The translations under genes were made by a program, and so were the position numbers. Below the pieces are notes generated by a model. That model was given only the letters and a program-made list of their open reading frames with translations. It was not told the DNA's origin and ran no database searches. From NCBI GenBank assembly GCA_003228115.1, contig QEVV01000005.1, positions 62,001 to 126,000 on the forward strand: 64,000 nucleotides of DNA. Direction: 5' to 3'. Every line of letters starts with the position of its first letter. The first letter of the stretch is position 1. Shown here one piece after another: positions 50,435-59,730 of the stretch. Source of the DNA: Chloroflexota bacterium. Its GTDB lineage: Bacteria; Chloroflexota; Dehalococcoidia; Lucifugimonadales; SAR202-VII-2.

Positions 50435-52042
50435 CTATGTAACATCGCACATGAAGATTGGCGGCCAGTGGTATGTGGTTATTTGCGGGCTTTGGCCCAC
50501 GGTGTCCCCGGCCATCTCCAGAGCCGCCTGCAGATTGGGTGCAATCTCGTAGCCCAGGGTGGCCGCCACCTGGCGGTCCTTGGCCCCCACCACAATCACC
50601 TTACCTAGATGCGCCTGCCCGTAGCAGGCCCAGTACCACATGTACATCGGGTGGACTCCGTGATAGGCGTTGCCCCGCCGGTATTGCTCAATGTAACGAG
50701 GGTTGGTGGCATAGCTTTCTTCGAATCGGCTCTCAATCTCACCGGCGTCTCGGGTCTCCGGCAGCACCTCATTGAAAAAGTCGATGTAGGAAGGGTGGTG
50801 CGTGGCGTTGAAGCGCTTCTCAAGCGGGTGCATGAGGATCATCACCCCGCCCTTCCTCACCACCGGTTTGCCCCGGTACAGATTGAACAGGTATCCCAGG
50901 GTCAACACATGCACCAGGATTGGGTTCAAGGTCGAGTTCACGTTGTACGGGCCTAGATAAGGGACACCGGCAATCATAATGTCCGCCTGCCCTTGGACGG
51001 GCACCACCTGCTGGCGGAACACGTTCTCAAGGGTCTTTTTGTGGACGGGGTCTGTGGCGCCCGCGTAAATACCGGTTAGCCCGTAGGGCGCCTTCATCGA
51101 CTGGAAGACTCGGCGGCGCATCTCGAAGGGCATGAGTCCAGAGCCGAGTCGATTGCCATGGAAAATGGCGCTGTCCAGCGGATTCCAGTCCCACTCGGGC
51201 CTTTGGAGGTGGCGCAGCACCGATGGAAACGTGTTGCTATTGAGCGTCGTTTCAATTTTGAATACATTGACCGCTTCTTCGACGACACCGCCCATGCGGG
51301 CGCATGAGTCGTGGAGGGCCGAATGGTCCGGGTCCATGTACGACGTGCTGTGCATCAACGTATGGACGTTATGGTGCCCCTTGATGGTCTTGTACGTGAC
51401 AAGGCCGGTACTGATGGACTTGTGCCCACCGTCCATCGAAACGAGGTTGATGTTGACGTAAATCAGCAGGTCGGACTCAGCGACCCGGCGGTTGATGACC
51501 ACCTCTTCGCCTGCTGATGTCGTTCCCAGCGTGACGACGTTGTCGGGGTCCTCGGCATCATGGTTGTAGAGGCGGTCTGGATGGAACTCCTTGAAGGCCC
51601 GCTTCCCAACAGCGTGACGCAGCTCACTGGGAGTCATGCGCCGGTGCAGACCCAAGGCCGCAATGAGGTGAATATCGTCGATGCCATGGGCGGCCAGCTT
51701 GTCGAGCACCTTCTCGATAATGCGTCCCCTAATATCCGGGCTCTTCATCGGAGGCAACGGCAACGATATGTCATCGAAGGCGATGGTCACCTTCATGCCC
51801 GGCTTTAGCTGGGCTGACAGGGGCGGCTGATCCAATGGATTCTCCAACGCCTCTTCTATAGCGGCATCCGGGTCCGCGAACCCAGGAAACGAAGGCGGGG
51901 GATAGATCACCCGGCTACCTACCGGAAGGCGCTCGTGGCGGAAACCCTCGCCGTAGTAGAAGACGTATCGTTGCTTGGGGTCCTCTACAAGGCGGACCAA
52001 GCTTGCGTTGTCCATCTCCGGCATGGGTGCAGAGGGGCTCAT
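50435..52042 (-). CDS. LarA-like nickel-pincer racemase/epimerase (DUF2088)
   Basis: 535 residues, longer than lactate racemase (about 425). Lactate racemase homologues use a nickel pincer nucleotide bound to a lysine. Here GLHRRMTPSELRHAVG holds the catalytic-His region, and GGHKSISTG places a lysine (K208) at the cofactor-lysine position. The N-terminus has VTIAFDDISLPLPP, typical of DUF2088. The substrate is likely a 2-hydroxy acid but not necessarily lactate. No larB, larC or larE genes, which make the cofactor, are in the window. It overlaps the dehydrogenase gene by four bases (ATGA). Confidence 0.85.
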   Translation of the reverse strand: MSPSAPMPEMDNASLVRLVEDPKQRYVFYYGEGFRHERLPVGSRVIYPPPSFPGFADPDAAIEEALENPLDQPPLSAQLKPGMKVTIAFDDISLPLPPMKSPDIRGRIIEKVLDKLAAHGIDDIHLIAALGLHRRMTPSELRHAVGKRAFKEFHPDRLYNHDAEDPDNVVTLGTTSAGEEVVINRRVAESDLLIYVNINLVSMDGGHKSISTGLVTYKTIKGHHNVHTLMHSTSYMDPDHSALHDSCARMGGVVEEAVNVFKIETTLNSNTFPSVLRHLQRPEWDWNPLDSAIFHGNRLGSGLMPFEMRRRVFQSMKAPYGLTGIYAGATDPVHKKTLENVFRQQVVPVQGQADIMIAGVPYLGPYNVNSTLNPILVHVLTLGYLFNLYRGKPVVRKGGVMILMHPLEKRFNATHHPSYIDFFNEVLPETRDAGEIESRFEESYATNPRYIEQYRRGNAYHGVHPMYMWYWACYGQAHLGKVIVVGAKDRQVAATLGYEIAPNLQAALEMAGDTVGQSPQITTYHWPPIFMCDVT

Positions 52043-53277
52043 GAAGCCTCCATTTCTTTAGTGAGATCGAAGACGGTCTTCACCGCCTTTCGTCGTCCAA
52101 CGCTGAGGGCTGTGGCTATCGCCTCTCGATATTGGGCAAGGGGATAACTGTGCGTGACCAATGGGGCCAGCCGGTCGGCCCAGCCATTCGCCATCATTTC
52201 GATCGCCAAGTCGAACGTTTTGACAGAGCGGCCCTGCCAGATCTCGTCGCCGTAGGCATAGGCCCCCGCCAATTTGATCTCCTTCTGCCACAGTGCCGCC
52301 AAATCTACTTTGACCGGTCCCGGCATACCAACGAGCATCGCCGTGCCTTGGGGACGGGTCCAATTGACGGCATCCTCAATGCTGCTTGAGGAACCAACGC
52401 AGTCGAACGTGGCGTCGAAGCCACCTACAACTGCTGGTTTGCCGATGGTCAGCTTGTGAAGGCAAGCGCCAGACAATTGCGCTAAGTCTTTGTAGGCCTC
52501 ACGACCGCTGGAAACTACATGTTCAGCGCCCAAAGCCTCTGCAAGCTCCCGCTGGTGCGCATGCCGGGCCAAAGCGACAACCGTCAGCGACGGCCTAAGG
52601 TGCTTAAGTGCAGCGATGGTCATGAGCCCTACAGAGCCGCAGCCTATGACCAGCACCCGGGCACCGTCAGTAACCTTGGCCTGCGCCACAGCGTGAACAC
52701 AACAACTCAACGGCTCAATGAGTACCGCGGCAGCGTCAGAAATGCCCCCCGCCACTGCGTGCACCTGGCTTTCGTGAGCAACCACCTCTGCGCCCCAGCC
52801 CCCACCGGTGTCTCGGCAGTAACCGGTTTGAAGCCCTTCCGAGATATCACCCAATGTGGCCCGTTCGCAGTTGGCGTAGCGGCCCCTAGCGCATGTTGCA
52901 CAGGGCTCTCGAAAACCGCGGACGATACAACCCAAGGCAGGCTCTAGCACGACCCGATCGCCCACGTGGCAAGTCGTAACGGCGGTACCCACATCGGACA
53001 CGATCCCCACCAGTTCATGTCCTGGGACAAAGGGGAACGAAGTGAAGGCAGAGGGGTAGAGTGACGCATGAGTATTGAGAACGGCTAGGTCTGACCCGCA
53101 AATGCCGGCCAGCGTCGGCTTGATGCGCAACCAGGATGGACCTGGCAGTCTTGGCTCCGGAACGTCGGTCAGAGAGAGGGATGAGCCTGGCCCGGTCACG
53201 CCCTTGGCCGTGCGGCCGCCAACAAGCTTGGTCCAAGCGTACCGGGGAATGCTGCGCTGGTAGAGCAAAGCTCGCAT
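52039..53277 (-). CDS. Zinc-dependent alcohol dehydrogenase (MDR superfamily)
   Basis: 412 residues. The catalytic zinc site begins with GICGSD and PGHELVG; the structural zinc Cys cluster lies around residue 125 (C-x2-C ... C, in EPCATCARGRYANC). VIGCGSVGLMTIAALKHL is the NAD(P)-binding turn. It resembles threonine or sorbitol dehydrogenases. With the LarA-like racemase it may epimerise and oxidise a hydroxy acid or polyol. ATG 53277 lacks a ribosome site but has TACAAT ending six bases before it, which suggests a leaderless message; a TTG at 53292 is the alternative. Confidence 0.88.
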   Translation of the reverse strand: MRALLYQRSIPRYAWTKLVGGRTAKGVTGPGSSLSLTDVPEPRLPGPSWLRIKPTLAGICGSDLAVLNTHASLYPSAFTSFPFVPGHELVGIVSDVGTAVTTCHVGDRVVLEPALGCIVRGFREPCATCARGRYANCERATLGDISEGLQTGYCRDTGGGWGAEVVAHESQVHAVAGGISDAAAVLIEPLSCCVHAVAQAKVTDGARVLVIGCGSVGLMTIAALKHLRPSLTVVALARHAHQRELAEALGAEHVVSSGREAYKDLAQLSGACLHKLTIGKPAVVGGFDATFDCVGSSSSIEDAVNWTRPQGTAMLVGMPGPVKVDLAALWQKEIKLAGAYAYGDEIWQGRSVKTFDLAIEMMANGWADRLAPLVTHSYPLAQYREAIATALSVGRRKAVKTVFDLTKEMEAS

Positions 53278-53546
53278 GGTCAGATTGTACAACGAAAGCC
53301 AGGGTCTGGCCGAGCGATCTTCAACTCGAGTCTAAGTTGCCCGCCGTGTTCTTGGGGACAATACGGCTCGGCGAGGCCGTGCGAGTGCGAACTCCCAAAG
53401 CCCTCGTACCCACCTGACCTAAGTCCTACGGGAAACCGTTCTCCCCGACTATTGCGGTTTCCGGCGCTCTCCCCTACCCTTTTCACGACCGTAGACACTC
53501 ACAAAGCGAAGCTCCAGCCGCAACGCTGCCTCCGCGCGGCAAGGCA

Positions 53547-56087
53547 ATGGCCCGAGTTCAAAACTACTTCTCTGACAAGGTCGTGCTGATAACCGGGGCT
53601 ACCGGCCTCGTAGGCAAGGTCTTGGTCGAGAAAATATTGCGCGACCTGCCTGACGTCCAGCAGCTCTACGTCCTCATACGCTCCCGTACCACGCCCAATG
53701 GCGCCCTCGTTTCAGTCCAAGAGCGGCTCTGGCAGGATGTCCTTGGCTCCACCGCCTTTGACCCACTGAGAGAACGCCTCGGCAAGGACGGCTTCAAGGA
53801 TCTAGCCGACAGCAAGATCACCGCCGTGAAAGGTGACCTCTCCGAAGAGAAATTGGGCCTGGACACTGACACCTACACCCGCCTTCAACAAGAAGTGCAG
53901 ATTGTTATCAACTGCGCTGCTGTAGTTACATTCGATGCCCCGTTGGACGCCTCCCTGCGGCTCAACACAATGGGTCCAATACGCATCTTGGATTTCGCCC
54001 GCGGTTGTAAAGACCCAATGGTGGTGCACACCTCCACCTGCTACGTCAACGGGACCCGGCAGGGGCCAATTCCGGAAGAACCCCTGGACCCGAACACCAC
54101 GGTTGGCCACCTGCGAGGCGTTGACCGTAAACCCTACGATGTTGACGAGGAACTGAAGGCTCTATGGCAGGCCGTGGCTGACGCCCGCGCCAGCGTCACT
54201 GCACCGCACCGCCGACTGCTCCTCCGCCTCAAGTCGTTGCGTAAACGCCTTGCTCAAAGAGCGCTTGGTAAACCTGGAGAAGGGACCGACCTGGACTCGC
54301 TAAGGAACGATTGGGTCCAGGAACGATTGGTGCAGGTAGGCATGAACTGGGCGCTTCAGCGGGGCTGGAGCGACACCTACACATTCACCAAGGCGATGGG
54401 CGAGCAGATGGTGGTTCGCTATCGAGGCGACCTCCCAGTGCTCATTCTGAGGCCGTCGATTATTGAAAGCGGCCTGGAGGCCCCTCAGCCCGGCTGGCTC
54501 GATGGTTTTCGGATGCTGGACCCGCTTATCGTGGCCTACGGACGCGAGAGCTTGCCTGACTTCCCCGGCGTAGCTGACAGCGTGCTGGACATAGTTCCCG
54601 CCGACACGGTTGTGAACGGCCTGCTCGCTTCAGCGCCTTGGGCGAACGACCTCGGCGGGCTCCACGTGGTTCATATCGCCTCGGGGATGGAAAACCCCCT
54701 CACCCTGCGCCGTTTCGCCGACATTGTTCGGGACTACTTCAAGCGAGAATCACTGACCGGCCGACGCCGAGACATACGGGAACTGCCCAGAATTACCTTC
54801 CCGACTCGCGAGGCTTTCCTCCGCCGTCTCAAACTCCGTATGCTCTGGCCCCTCAGGGTTGCTGAGGAGTTGACCCTACTGGCATCGATCACACCTTGGG
54901 GACGGCGCAAACACCGCTCTATCCTTTCAAAGCGGAGAGCACTAGATCGGCTGGTCTACTACATCAGAATTTACGGCCCTTACGCCCAGATCCTGTGCCA
55001 GTACCAGACTCACAACCGCACAGCAGCCTGGGACGCTCTATCGAGCGAAGATCAGGCATCCTTCAACTTCGATGTTCAGCGCATAGACTGGCCGCACTAC
55101 ATCCAGCAGGTCCACATTCCAGGGATCCGGCGCTTTCTGTTCGGCCAAACGCCACGAACCCCGGCCCAACAAGACGCTGAAGTCGTGGGCGTGGATGACT
55201 CTATTTCCTCAGCTAGTCAGAACATAGAAGAGCAGGAGGTCCCGCTCCACGGTGCTCCAACTCCATCCATCGATTTGGAAGACAGCGCTGAAGGCTCGGC
55301 GTCTGTCTCTGAGGAGAGGCCCCCATCGATGAGCACGGCTCAAGCAGCAAGGGCGCTCCTCACTGATGCCCTGGACCGAACAAACTCCCCGGGCCACGAG
55401 CCCTCCCCCGTCGGCACAAACGCGGCTACCGCCTGGGTCAAGACCTCGTGGCCCGGTCGGATATCTCGCGGGCTGGCGCGGAGAGCGATGGGCATAGGGT
55501 TTCGTTTCTACCTTGGATTCCGCGTTGAAGGCCGTGACAACCTGCCCAAGAACGGCTCATTCATCATCGTTTCAAACCATGCCAGTCACCTGGACACTGC
55601 CGCCATATTGGTCGCGTTGGGACACCGGTCGCTGGGCGTACACCCCATGGCAGCCACCGACTACTGGTTTACCAATGCCACTCGCAAATGGTTTGTCACC
55701 TCCTGCCTTGGAGCAATCCCTTTCGACCGTGAATTGCACGTTGCGGAGAGCCTTGCACTAGCGGCCGCCGTTTTGGAACAGGAGCAGGCATTACTCTTCT
55801 TCCCTGAAGGAGGGCGTACCACCACCGGTAAGATGCAGCCTTTCAAACGAGGCATAGGACTTCTGGTGCTGGCAGCAGGCGTTCCGGTGGTGCCGGTCCG
55901 AGTCGAAGGGACATTTGCTGCCCTGCCCAAGGGACGGACCTTCCTGCGACGGCACCCCGTCCTTGTGCGGTTTGGGCCTCCGATATCGCCTGACGGCTAC
56001 CTTCAGGGCGCCACCAAGGCCAGTGCAATGGAAGCATCTCGCCGGGTCTCGACTGATCTGGAAAAGGCTGTCGAGGCCCTTGCTTAA
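53547..56087 (+). CDS. Fusion of fatty-acyl-CoA reductase (alcohol-forming type) and PlsC acyltransferase
   Basis: 846 residues in two parts. Residues 1-530 are a Male-sterile/FAR-type reductase: NAD(P) turn GATGLVG (17-23), STCYVNGT, then WSDTYTFTK with Y278 and K282, LRPSIIESGLEAPQPGWLDG. This text is very like bacterial fatty-acyl-CoA reductases of the Marinobacter type, which make fatty alcohols. After a low-complexity linker (about 545-625), residues 640-846 are a PlsC-type acyltransferase with NHASHLD (H678, D683) and FFPEGGRTTTG. Inferred: fatty alcohol formed by the first part is used in lipid assembly by the second. It is followed with no gap by a HAD gene and an LhgO-like gene. Confidence 0.88.
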   Translation: MARVQNYFSDKVVLITGATGLVGKVLVEKILRDLPDVQQLYVLIRSRTTPNGALVSVQERLWQDVLGSTAFDPLRERLGKDGFKDLADSKITAVKGDLSEEKLGLDTDTYTRLQQEVQIVINCAAVVTFDAPLDASLRLNTMGPIRILDFARGCKDPMVVHTSTCYVNGTRQGPIPEEPLDPNTTVGHLRGVDRKPYDVDEELKALWQAVADARASVTAPHRRLLLRLKSLRKRLAQRALGKPGEGTDLDSLRNDWVQERLVQVGMNWALQRGWSDTYTFTKAMGEQMVVRYRGDLPVLILRPSIIESGLEAPQPGWLDGFRMLDPLIVAYGRESLPDFPGVADSVLDIVPADTVVNGLLASAPWANDLGGLHVVHIASGMENPLTLRRFADIVRDYFKRESLTGRRRDIRELPRITFPTREAFLRRLKLRMLWPLRVAEELTLLASITPWGRRKHRSILSKRRALDRLVYYIRIYGPYAQILCQYQTHNRTAAWDALSSEDQASFNFDVQRIDWPHYIQQVHIPGIRRFLFGQTPRTPAQQDAEVVGVDDSISSASQNIEEQEVPLHGAPTPSIDLEDSAEGSASVSEERPPSMSTAQAARALLTDALDRTNSPGHEPSPVGTNAATAWVKTSWPGRISRGLARRAMGIGFRFYLGFRVEGRDNLPKNGSFIIVSNHASHLDTAAILVALGHRSLGVHPMAATDYWFTNATRKWFVTSCLGAIPFDRELHVAESLALAAAVLEQEQALLFFPEGGRTTTGKMQPFKRGIGLLVLAAGVPVVPVRVEGTFAALPKGRTFLRRHPVLVRFGPPISPDGYLQGATKASAMEASRRVSTDLEKAVEALA

Positions 56088-56795
56088 ATGACTACTAAGA
56101 GGGCTGACCTAGTGGGCCGACCAGCCGCCTTCTTCGACGTGGACGGCACGTTGGCGTCCTCGAACGTTATCTCTACCTACGTCGACTTCCGGGTCTCCGG
56201 TATGAGTAAACTGCGCCGGTGGGCGTTCTTCGCTCGGTTTTTGCCTATGGTCGCCTACTATGCCTTCCTCGACACACGCAGCCGCACCCGCTTTTTGCAG
56301 ACCTTCCTTCGCAACTACACCGGGACGTCCGCTGGCGCCCTCCAAACCTGGGCAGAGGCGGCGGTCCATGGTTACTGGAATCGAAAGCTGTTTGCTGCCG
56401 CACGGGCCAGCATTCAGGACCACAGGGACCAGGGCCACTACGTGGTCATCCTGAGTGGCGGACTAAGGGATACCCTGGAACCCATTGCCAAACATCTCGG
56501 CGTAGATCACCTCTTGGCTACCCGTATGGCATCCACCTATGGACGCTACTCCGGCCGGCTGATTAATATGCCCCTAAGCGACAGCGCCAAAGCTCATGCC
56601 TCCAGAGCCTTGGCCGAGGAGCTAGGGCTGGACCTTTCCGCAAGCTACGCCTACGCAGATAGCTTTAGTGACCGGGCCCTCTTGGAGAGCGTAGGCCACC
56701 CCGTAGCGGTCAATCCTGACCGTCAATTGGAAGCCTTGGCCTCCGACCGGCGGTGGCCTGTCCAAGCGTGGAAACATGAGGCGCCGGAGCATTAG
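56088..56795 (+). CDS. HAD-IB family phosphatase
   Basis: 235 residues. Motif I is FFDVDGTLASSN (both Asp present), motif II is in VVILSGGLRDTLEP, and motif III in YADSFSDRALLESVGHPVAVNPD. This is the HAD-IB group with SerB and the phosphatases often fused to or next to PlsC. It probably dephosphorylates a lysophosphatidate- or phosphoserine-like substrate. The ATG directly follows the TAA of the fusion gene (zero gap) and its TAG directly precedes the GTG of the next gene. Confidence 0.9.
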   Translation: MTTKRADLVGRPAAFFDVDGTLASSNVISTYVDFRVSGMSKLRRWAFFARFLPMVAYYAFLDTRSRTRFLQTFLRNYTGTSAGALQTWAEAAVHGYWNRKLFAAARASIQDHRDQGHYVVILSGGLRDTLEPIAKHLGVDHLLATRMASTYGRYSGRLINMPLSDSAKAHASRALAEELGLDLSASYAYADSFSDRALLESVGHPVAVNPDRQLEALASDRRWPVQAWKHEAPEH

Positions 56796-58004
56796 GTGAC
56801 AACGGACTATCAGGTGGCAGTCATTGGCGGCGGCATTCTCGGCCTAGCGACCGCGCTGGAGTTGCTGAGGCGATACCCCGGAACGGGTCTCGCGGTTATC
56901 GAGAAGGAACCCGCCCTGGCGAGTCACCAAACGGGCCACAACAGCGGCGTTATCCACTCAGGCATCTATTACCGCCCCGGTTCTCTCAAAGCACGCCTAT
57001 GCCTGGAAGGCAGCCGACAACTCATTCAATTTTGCAGAGAGCGGGGCATCCCTTTCGATCTGCCTGGGAAGGTCATTGTCGCCACCAACAGCGCGGAATC
57101 CGAGAGGCTGCCCGGCCTCCTCCAGAGGGCGCAGGACAACGGACTGGAGGGCGTAGAAATGATTGGGCCTGAACGGCTCAGGGAGTTGGAGCCCTTCGTC
57201 AGTGGCGTTAGAGCCCTCCACGTACCCAGCACAGGAGTGGTCGACTACAAGGTCGTCGCCGAAGCCTACGCCGACGAGGTCCGACGCTTCGGCGGGGACA
57301 TTATCACCAGCGCCGCATTGACCAAAGTGGAACGCACGAACGGCGTTCTGCGCCTACACACAATCAAAGCAAACATAAAAATCAAAAACCTCATCAATTG
57401 CGCCGGGCTTCACTCCGACGAAGTTGCGCGGCTGGCTGGCACCCATCCGTCGGTGCGCATCATCCCCTTCCGCGGCGAGTACTACACCCTGCAGCCCGAG
57501 CGAGGCCACTTGGTGAAAACCCTCATCTACCCGGTCCCCGATCCTCGCTTCCCCTTCCTGGGTGTCCACTTCACTCGTCGCGTCGGCGGGGAGATTGAGG
57601 CCGGGCCCAACGCAGTCCTCGCCATGTCGAGAGAGGGGTACCGCAAGGCCGATATCAATGTTCAGGACATCCTGGGCAACCTTGCCTATCCCGGTTTCTG
57701 GAATATGGGGCTCAGGTATTGGAATATCGGTCTCGCCGAAGCCTACCGCTCATTCAACAAGAGAGCCTTTCTCCGGGACCTGCAACGGTTGATCCCCGAC
57801 GTGAAGGAAGACGACCTTGCTCCCGGTGGATCAGGTGTCCGGGCCCAAGCGGTGGATCGCAGCGGCAACCTGCTTGACGACTTCAGCATCTCCGAGTCCG
57901 AGAACGCCATCCACGTCCTGAACGCGCCTTCCCCTGCTGCCACGGCGTCCCTGGCCATCGGAGGCCACATCGCCGATCTGGCGGGCCAGCGGTTCGGCCT
58001 GTAG
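56796..58004 (+). CDS. lhgO: L-2-hydroxyglutarate oxidase-like FAD enzyme
   Basis: 402 residues. A DAO-fold FAD oxidoreductase: VAVIGGGILGLATALELLRRYPG is the dinucleotide turn, then SHQTGHNSGVIHSGIYYRPGSLKARLC, diagnostic of LhgO-type enzymes, and PFRGEYYTL and NAPSPAATASLAIGGHI near the C-terminus. Known reaction: L-2-hydroxyglutarate to 2-oxoglutarate with electrons passed to the quinone pool. The start is a GTG right after the HAD stop. Why it is in a lipid-like operon is not clear; a related hydroxy acid or glycerol-type substrate is possible. Confidence 0.87.
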   Translation: MTTDYQVAVIGGGILGLATALELLRRYPGTGLAVIEKEPALASHQTGHNSGVIHSGIYYRPGSLKARLCLEGSRQLIQFCRERGIPFDLPGKVIVATNSAESERLPGLLQRAQDNGLEGVEMIGPERLRELEPFVSGVRALHVPSTGVVDYKVVAEAYADEVRRFGGDIITSAALTKVERTNGVLRLHTIKANIKIKNLINCAGLHSDEVARLAGTHPSVRIIPFRGEYYTLQPERGHLVKTLIYPVPDPRFPFLGVHFTRRVGGEIEAGPNAVLAMSREGYRKADINVQDILGNLAYPGFWNMGLRYWNIGLAEAYRSFNKRAFLRDLQRLIPDVKEDDLAPGGSGVRAQAVDRSGNLLDDFSISESENAIHVLNAPSPAATASLAIGGHIADLAGQRFGL

Positions 58005-58314
58005 GCCGCGGTTGCCCCGCTCCCTGCAAGCAACAATCTTCCAGCCATCCCACCACCGTCCCTTCTTGTAGCGCCTGCAATAGCAGCCCGTGAAACTGAC
58101 AGACAGACAGTTCCGGACGGCGATAGGCGTGGCCTGCAAGGCATCTCCTAGATTCATCGCCCCCGGTAATAGGCAGCAATCGTCGGTGCGCCACGACCGT
58201 AGGGGCGTTCAATTGAACGCCCCTACCCCTGTCATGAATGGCAATGGTCGCTTCACTGATCAGCCGACTATCGAGCCGGACTCGTTGCTGGGCGACCCCA
58301 ACCTGCAGTCGGAC
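58005..58314. other. Intergenic region between convergent genes
   Basis: 310 bases between the LhgO-like and amidase stops. Apart from palindrome P1 copy 2 (58199-58226) I see no gene or RNA. Confidence 0.5.
58199..58226. repeat. 28-bp perfect palindrome P1, copy 2
   Basis: Arms GTAGGGGCGTTC and its reverse complement around AATT. It is identical to the copy at 12434-12461 except for one pair next to the centre that changed on both arms. It lies between convergent genes and is likely a terminator. Confidence 0.9.
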
Positions 58315-59727
58315 TTAGCCCTCCAAAGGCGGCCTACGCTCGTGCCAGTCGGTGCGTTGTTGATAGGCGTGGCCTACCTGGAACAACATGGCCTCATCAA
58401 AGGGGCGTCCCGCAAGCTGCATTCCCACCGGCAATCCCCCGGAAGTGAAGCCGCAGGGCACCGACATGGCGGGTAGCCCCGACAGGTTGAAAGGGCTGCG
58501 ATGGCTCCGGGAACCGAAGAACTGGCTGACTACGGCCTCTTTCGTAGTCAGTCCCGTGTCCTCGCGGATCTTCCCCGGTGGTACTGCCTGAGTCGGCGAG
58601 AACAGTATGTCTACATCCTCAAGGGTTGCCATCAACTGACGGCGCATGAGAACCCGGAAACGCTGTGCCTTCTGGTACAGCCCAGCTGGGATCAAACTGG
58701 TCGCCAACAGACGGCGTCTATTGGCGAAATCGTAATCCTCAGGACGAGTCCGCAGCCATTCGCGGTGCAGGAAGGCGCTTTCGGCATCGGCGATGGCGTT
58801 GGATATCAGGCCAGCTACCGGATGAAGCGGCACTGACACCTCCTCTATGGAGGCGCCCGCCTTCTCGAGGTCTCGCAGCGCTTCATCCAGAGGCCCCTTC
58901 ACCTCGGTATCAAGAACATCAGCCGTGACGCTCTCCCTTATCACGCCGACCCTAACCCCGCGTAGGTCTTCAATTGGACTGAACTCCGGTGACGGCCTTT
59001 TTGAGGTGTACTGGTCATTAGCGTCGTGTCCGGCAATCACTTTGAGAATCATGGAGCAGTCTTCGACGGTCTTGGCCATTGGCCCAGCAGTATCCATGGA
59101 CCAGGCCGAAGGCAGCAAACCGTACCGGCTCACCCGGCCCCATGTCGGCCGGATTCCCGTGATGCCGCACCAAGCCGACGGACTGCGGATCGATCCTCCC
59201 GTGTCCTCCCCTATGGCGGCTGCACAGAGAGACGCAGACACGGCAATCCCTGATCCGCTGCTGGACCCGCCCGGCTGGCGTTCGTTATCCCAGGGGTTGC
59301 GGGGAGTGCCAAAGGCATGCTGAACACTGCCGCCCAGGGCAAACTCGCTCATATTCAGCTTGCCTAGGATGATGGCCCCCGCTTCTTTCAGCCGAGCGAC
59401 CACCGTTGAGTCCTCATCGGCAACCACGTCCAGAATCTTCGATCCCGCGGTGGTGCGCACGCCCTTGGCGTGGAGCTGGTCCTTGAGGGCGATGGGCAGA
59501 CCATGCAGTGGTCCCAGAGAACCCCCTGCAGCCAACTCAGCCTCGGCCACTCTGGCCGCCGCTAGCGCCTCGTCAGCACAAATGGTGATGTAGGAGTGCA
59601 GGACGCCGTCAAACCGTTCAATCCTCTCGAGATAGCCCTGTACCAACTCCACGGGAGAAAGTTGGCCGTCGTGCAATAGACGAGACAGTTCAGCGGCAGG
59701 CCTGGTGATTACATCTGCTATGGCCAT
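58315..59727 (-). CDS. Amidase-signature family amidase
   Basis: 470 residues. The Ser-cisSer-Lys triad is visible: K82 in ALKDQLHAKG, the cis-Ser in GGSSSGSG (about 157) and nucleophile S179 in DTGGSIRSPSA. It hydrolyses an amide to acid and ammonia; it could be a GatA but no gatB is near, and the small upstream partner points to an AtzE-like catabolic amidase. The last 15 residues are variable. It starts three bases after the stop of the small protein gene, so the two are coupled. Confidence 0.9.
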   Translation of the reverse strand: MAIADVITRPAAELSRLLHDGQLSPVELVQGYLERIERFDGVLHSYITICADEALAAARVAEAELAAGGSLGPLHGLPIALKDQLHAKGVRTTAGSKILDVVADEDSTVVARLKEAGAIILGKLNMSEFALGGSVQHAFGTPRNPWDNERQPGGSSSGSGIAVSASLCAAAIGEDTGGSIRSPSAWCGITGIRPTWGRVSRYGLLPSAWSMDTAGPMAKTVEDCSMILKVIAGHDANDQYTSKRPSPEFSPIEDLRGVRVGVIRESVTADVLDTEVKGPLDEALRDLEKAGASIEEVSVPLHPVAGLISNAIADAESAFLHREWLRTRPEDYDFANRRRLLATSLIPAGLYQKAQRFRVLMRRQLMATLEDVDILFSPTQAVPPGKIREDTGLTTKEAVVSQFFGSRSHRSPFNLSGLPAMSVPCGFTSGGLPVGMQLAGRPFDEAMLFQVGHAYQQRTDWHERRPPLEG

Positions 59728-59730
59728 AAC

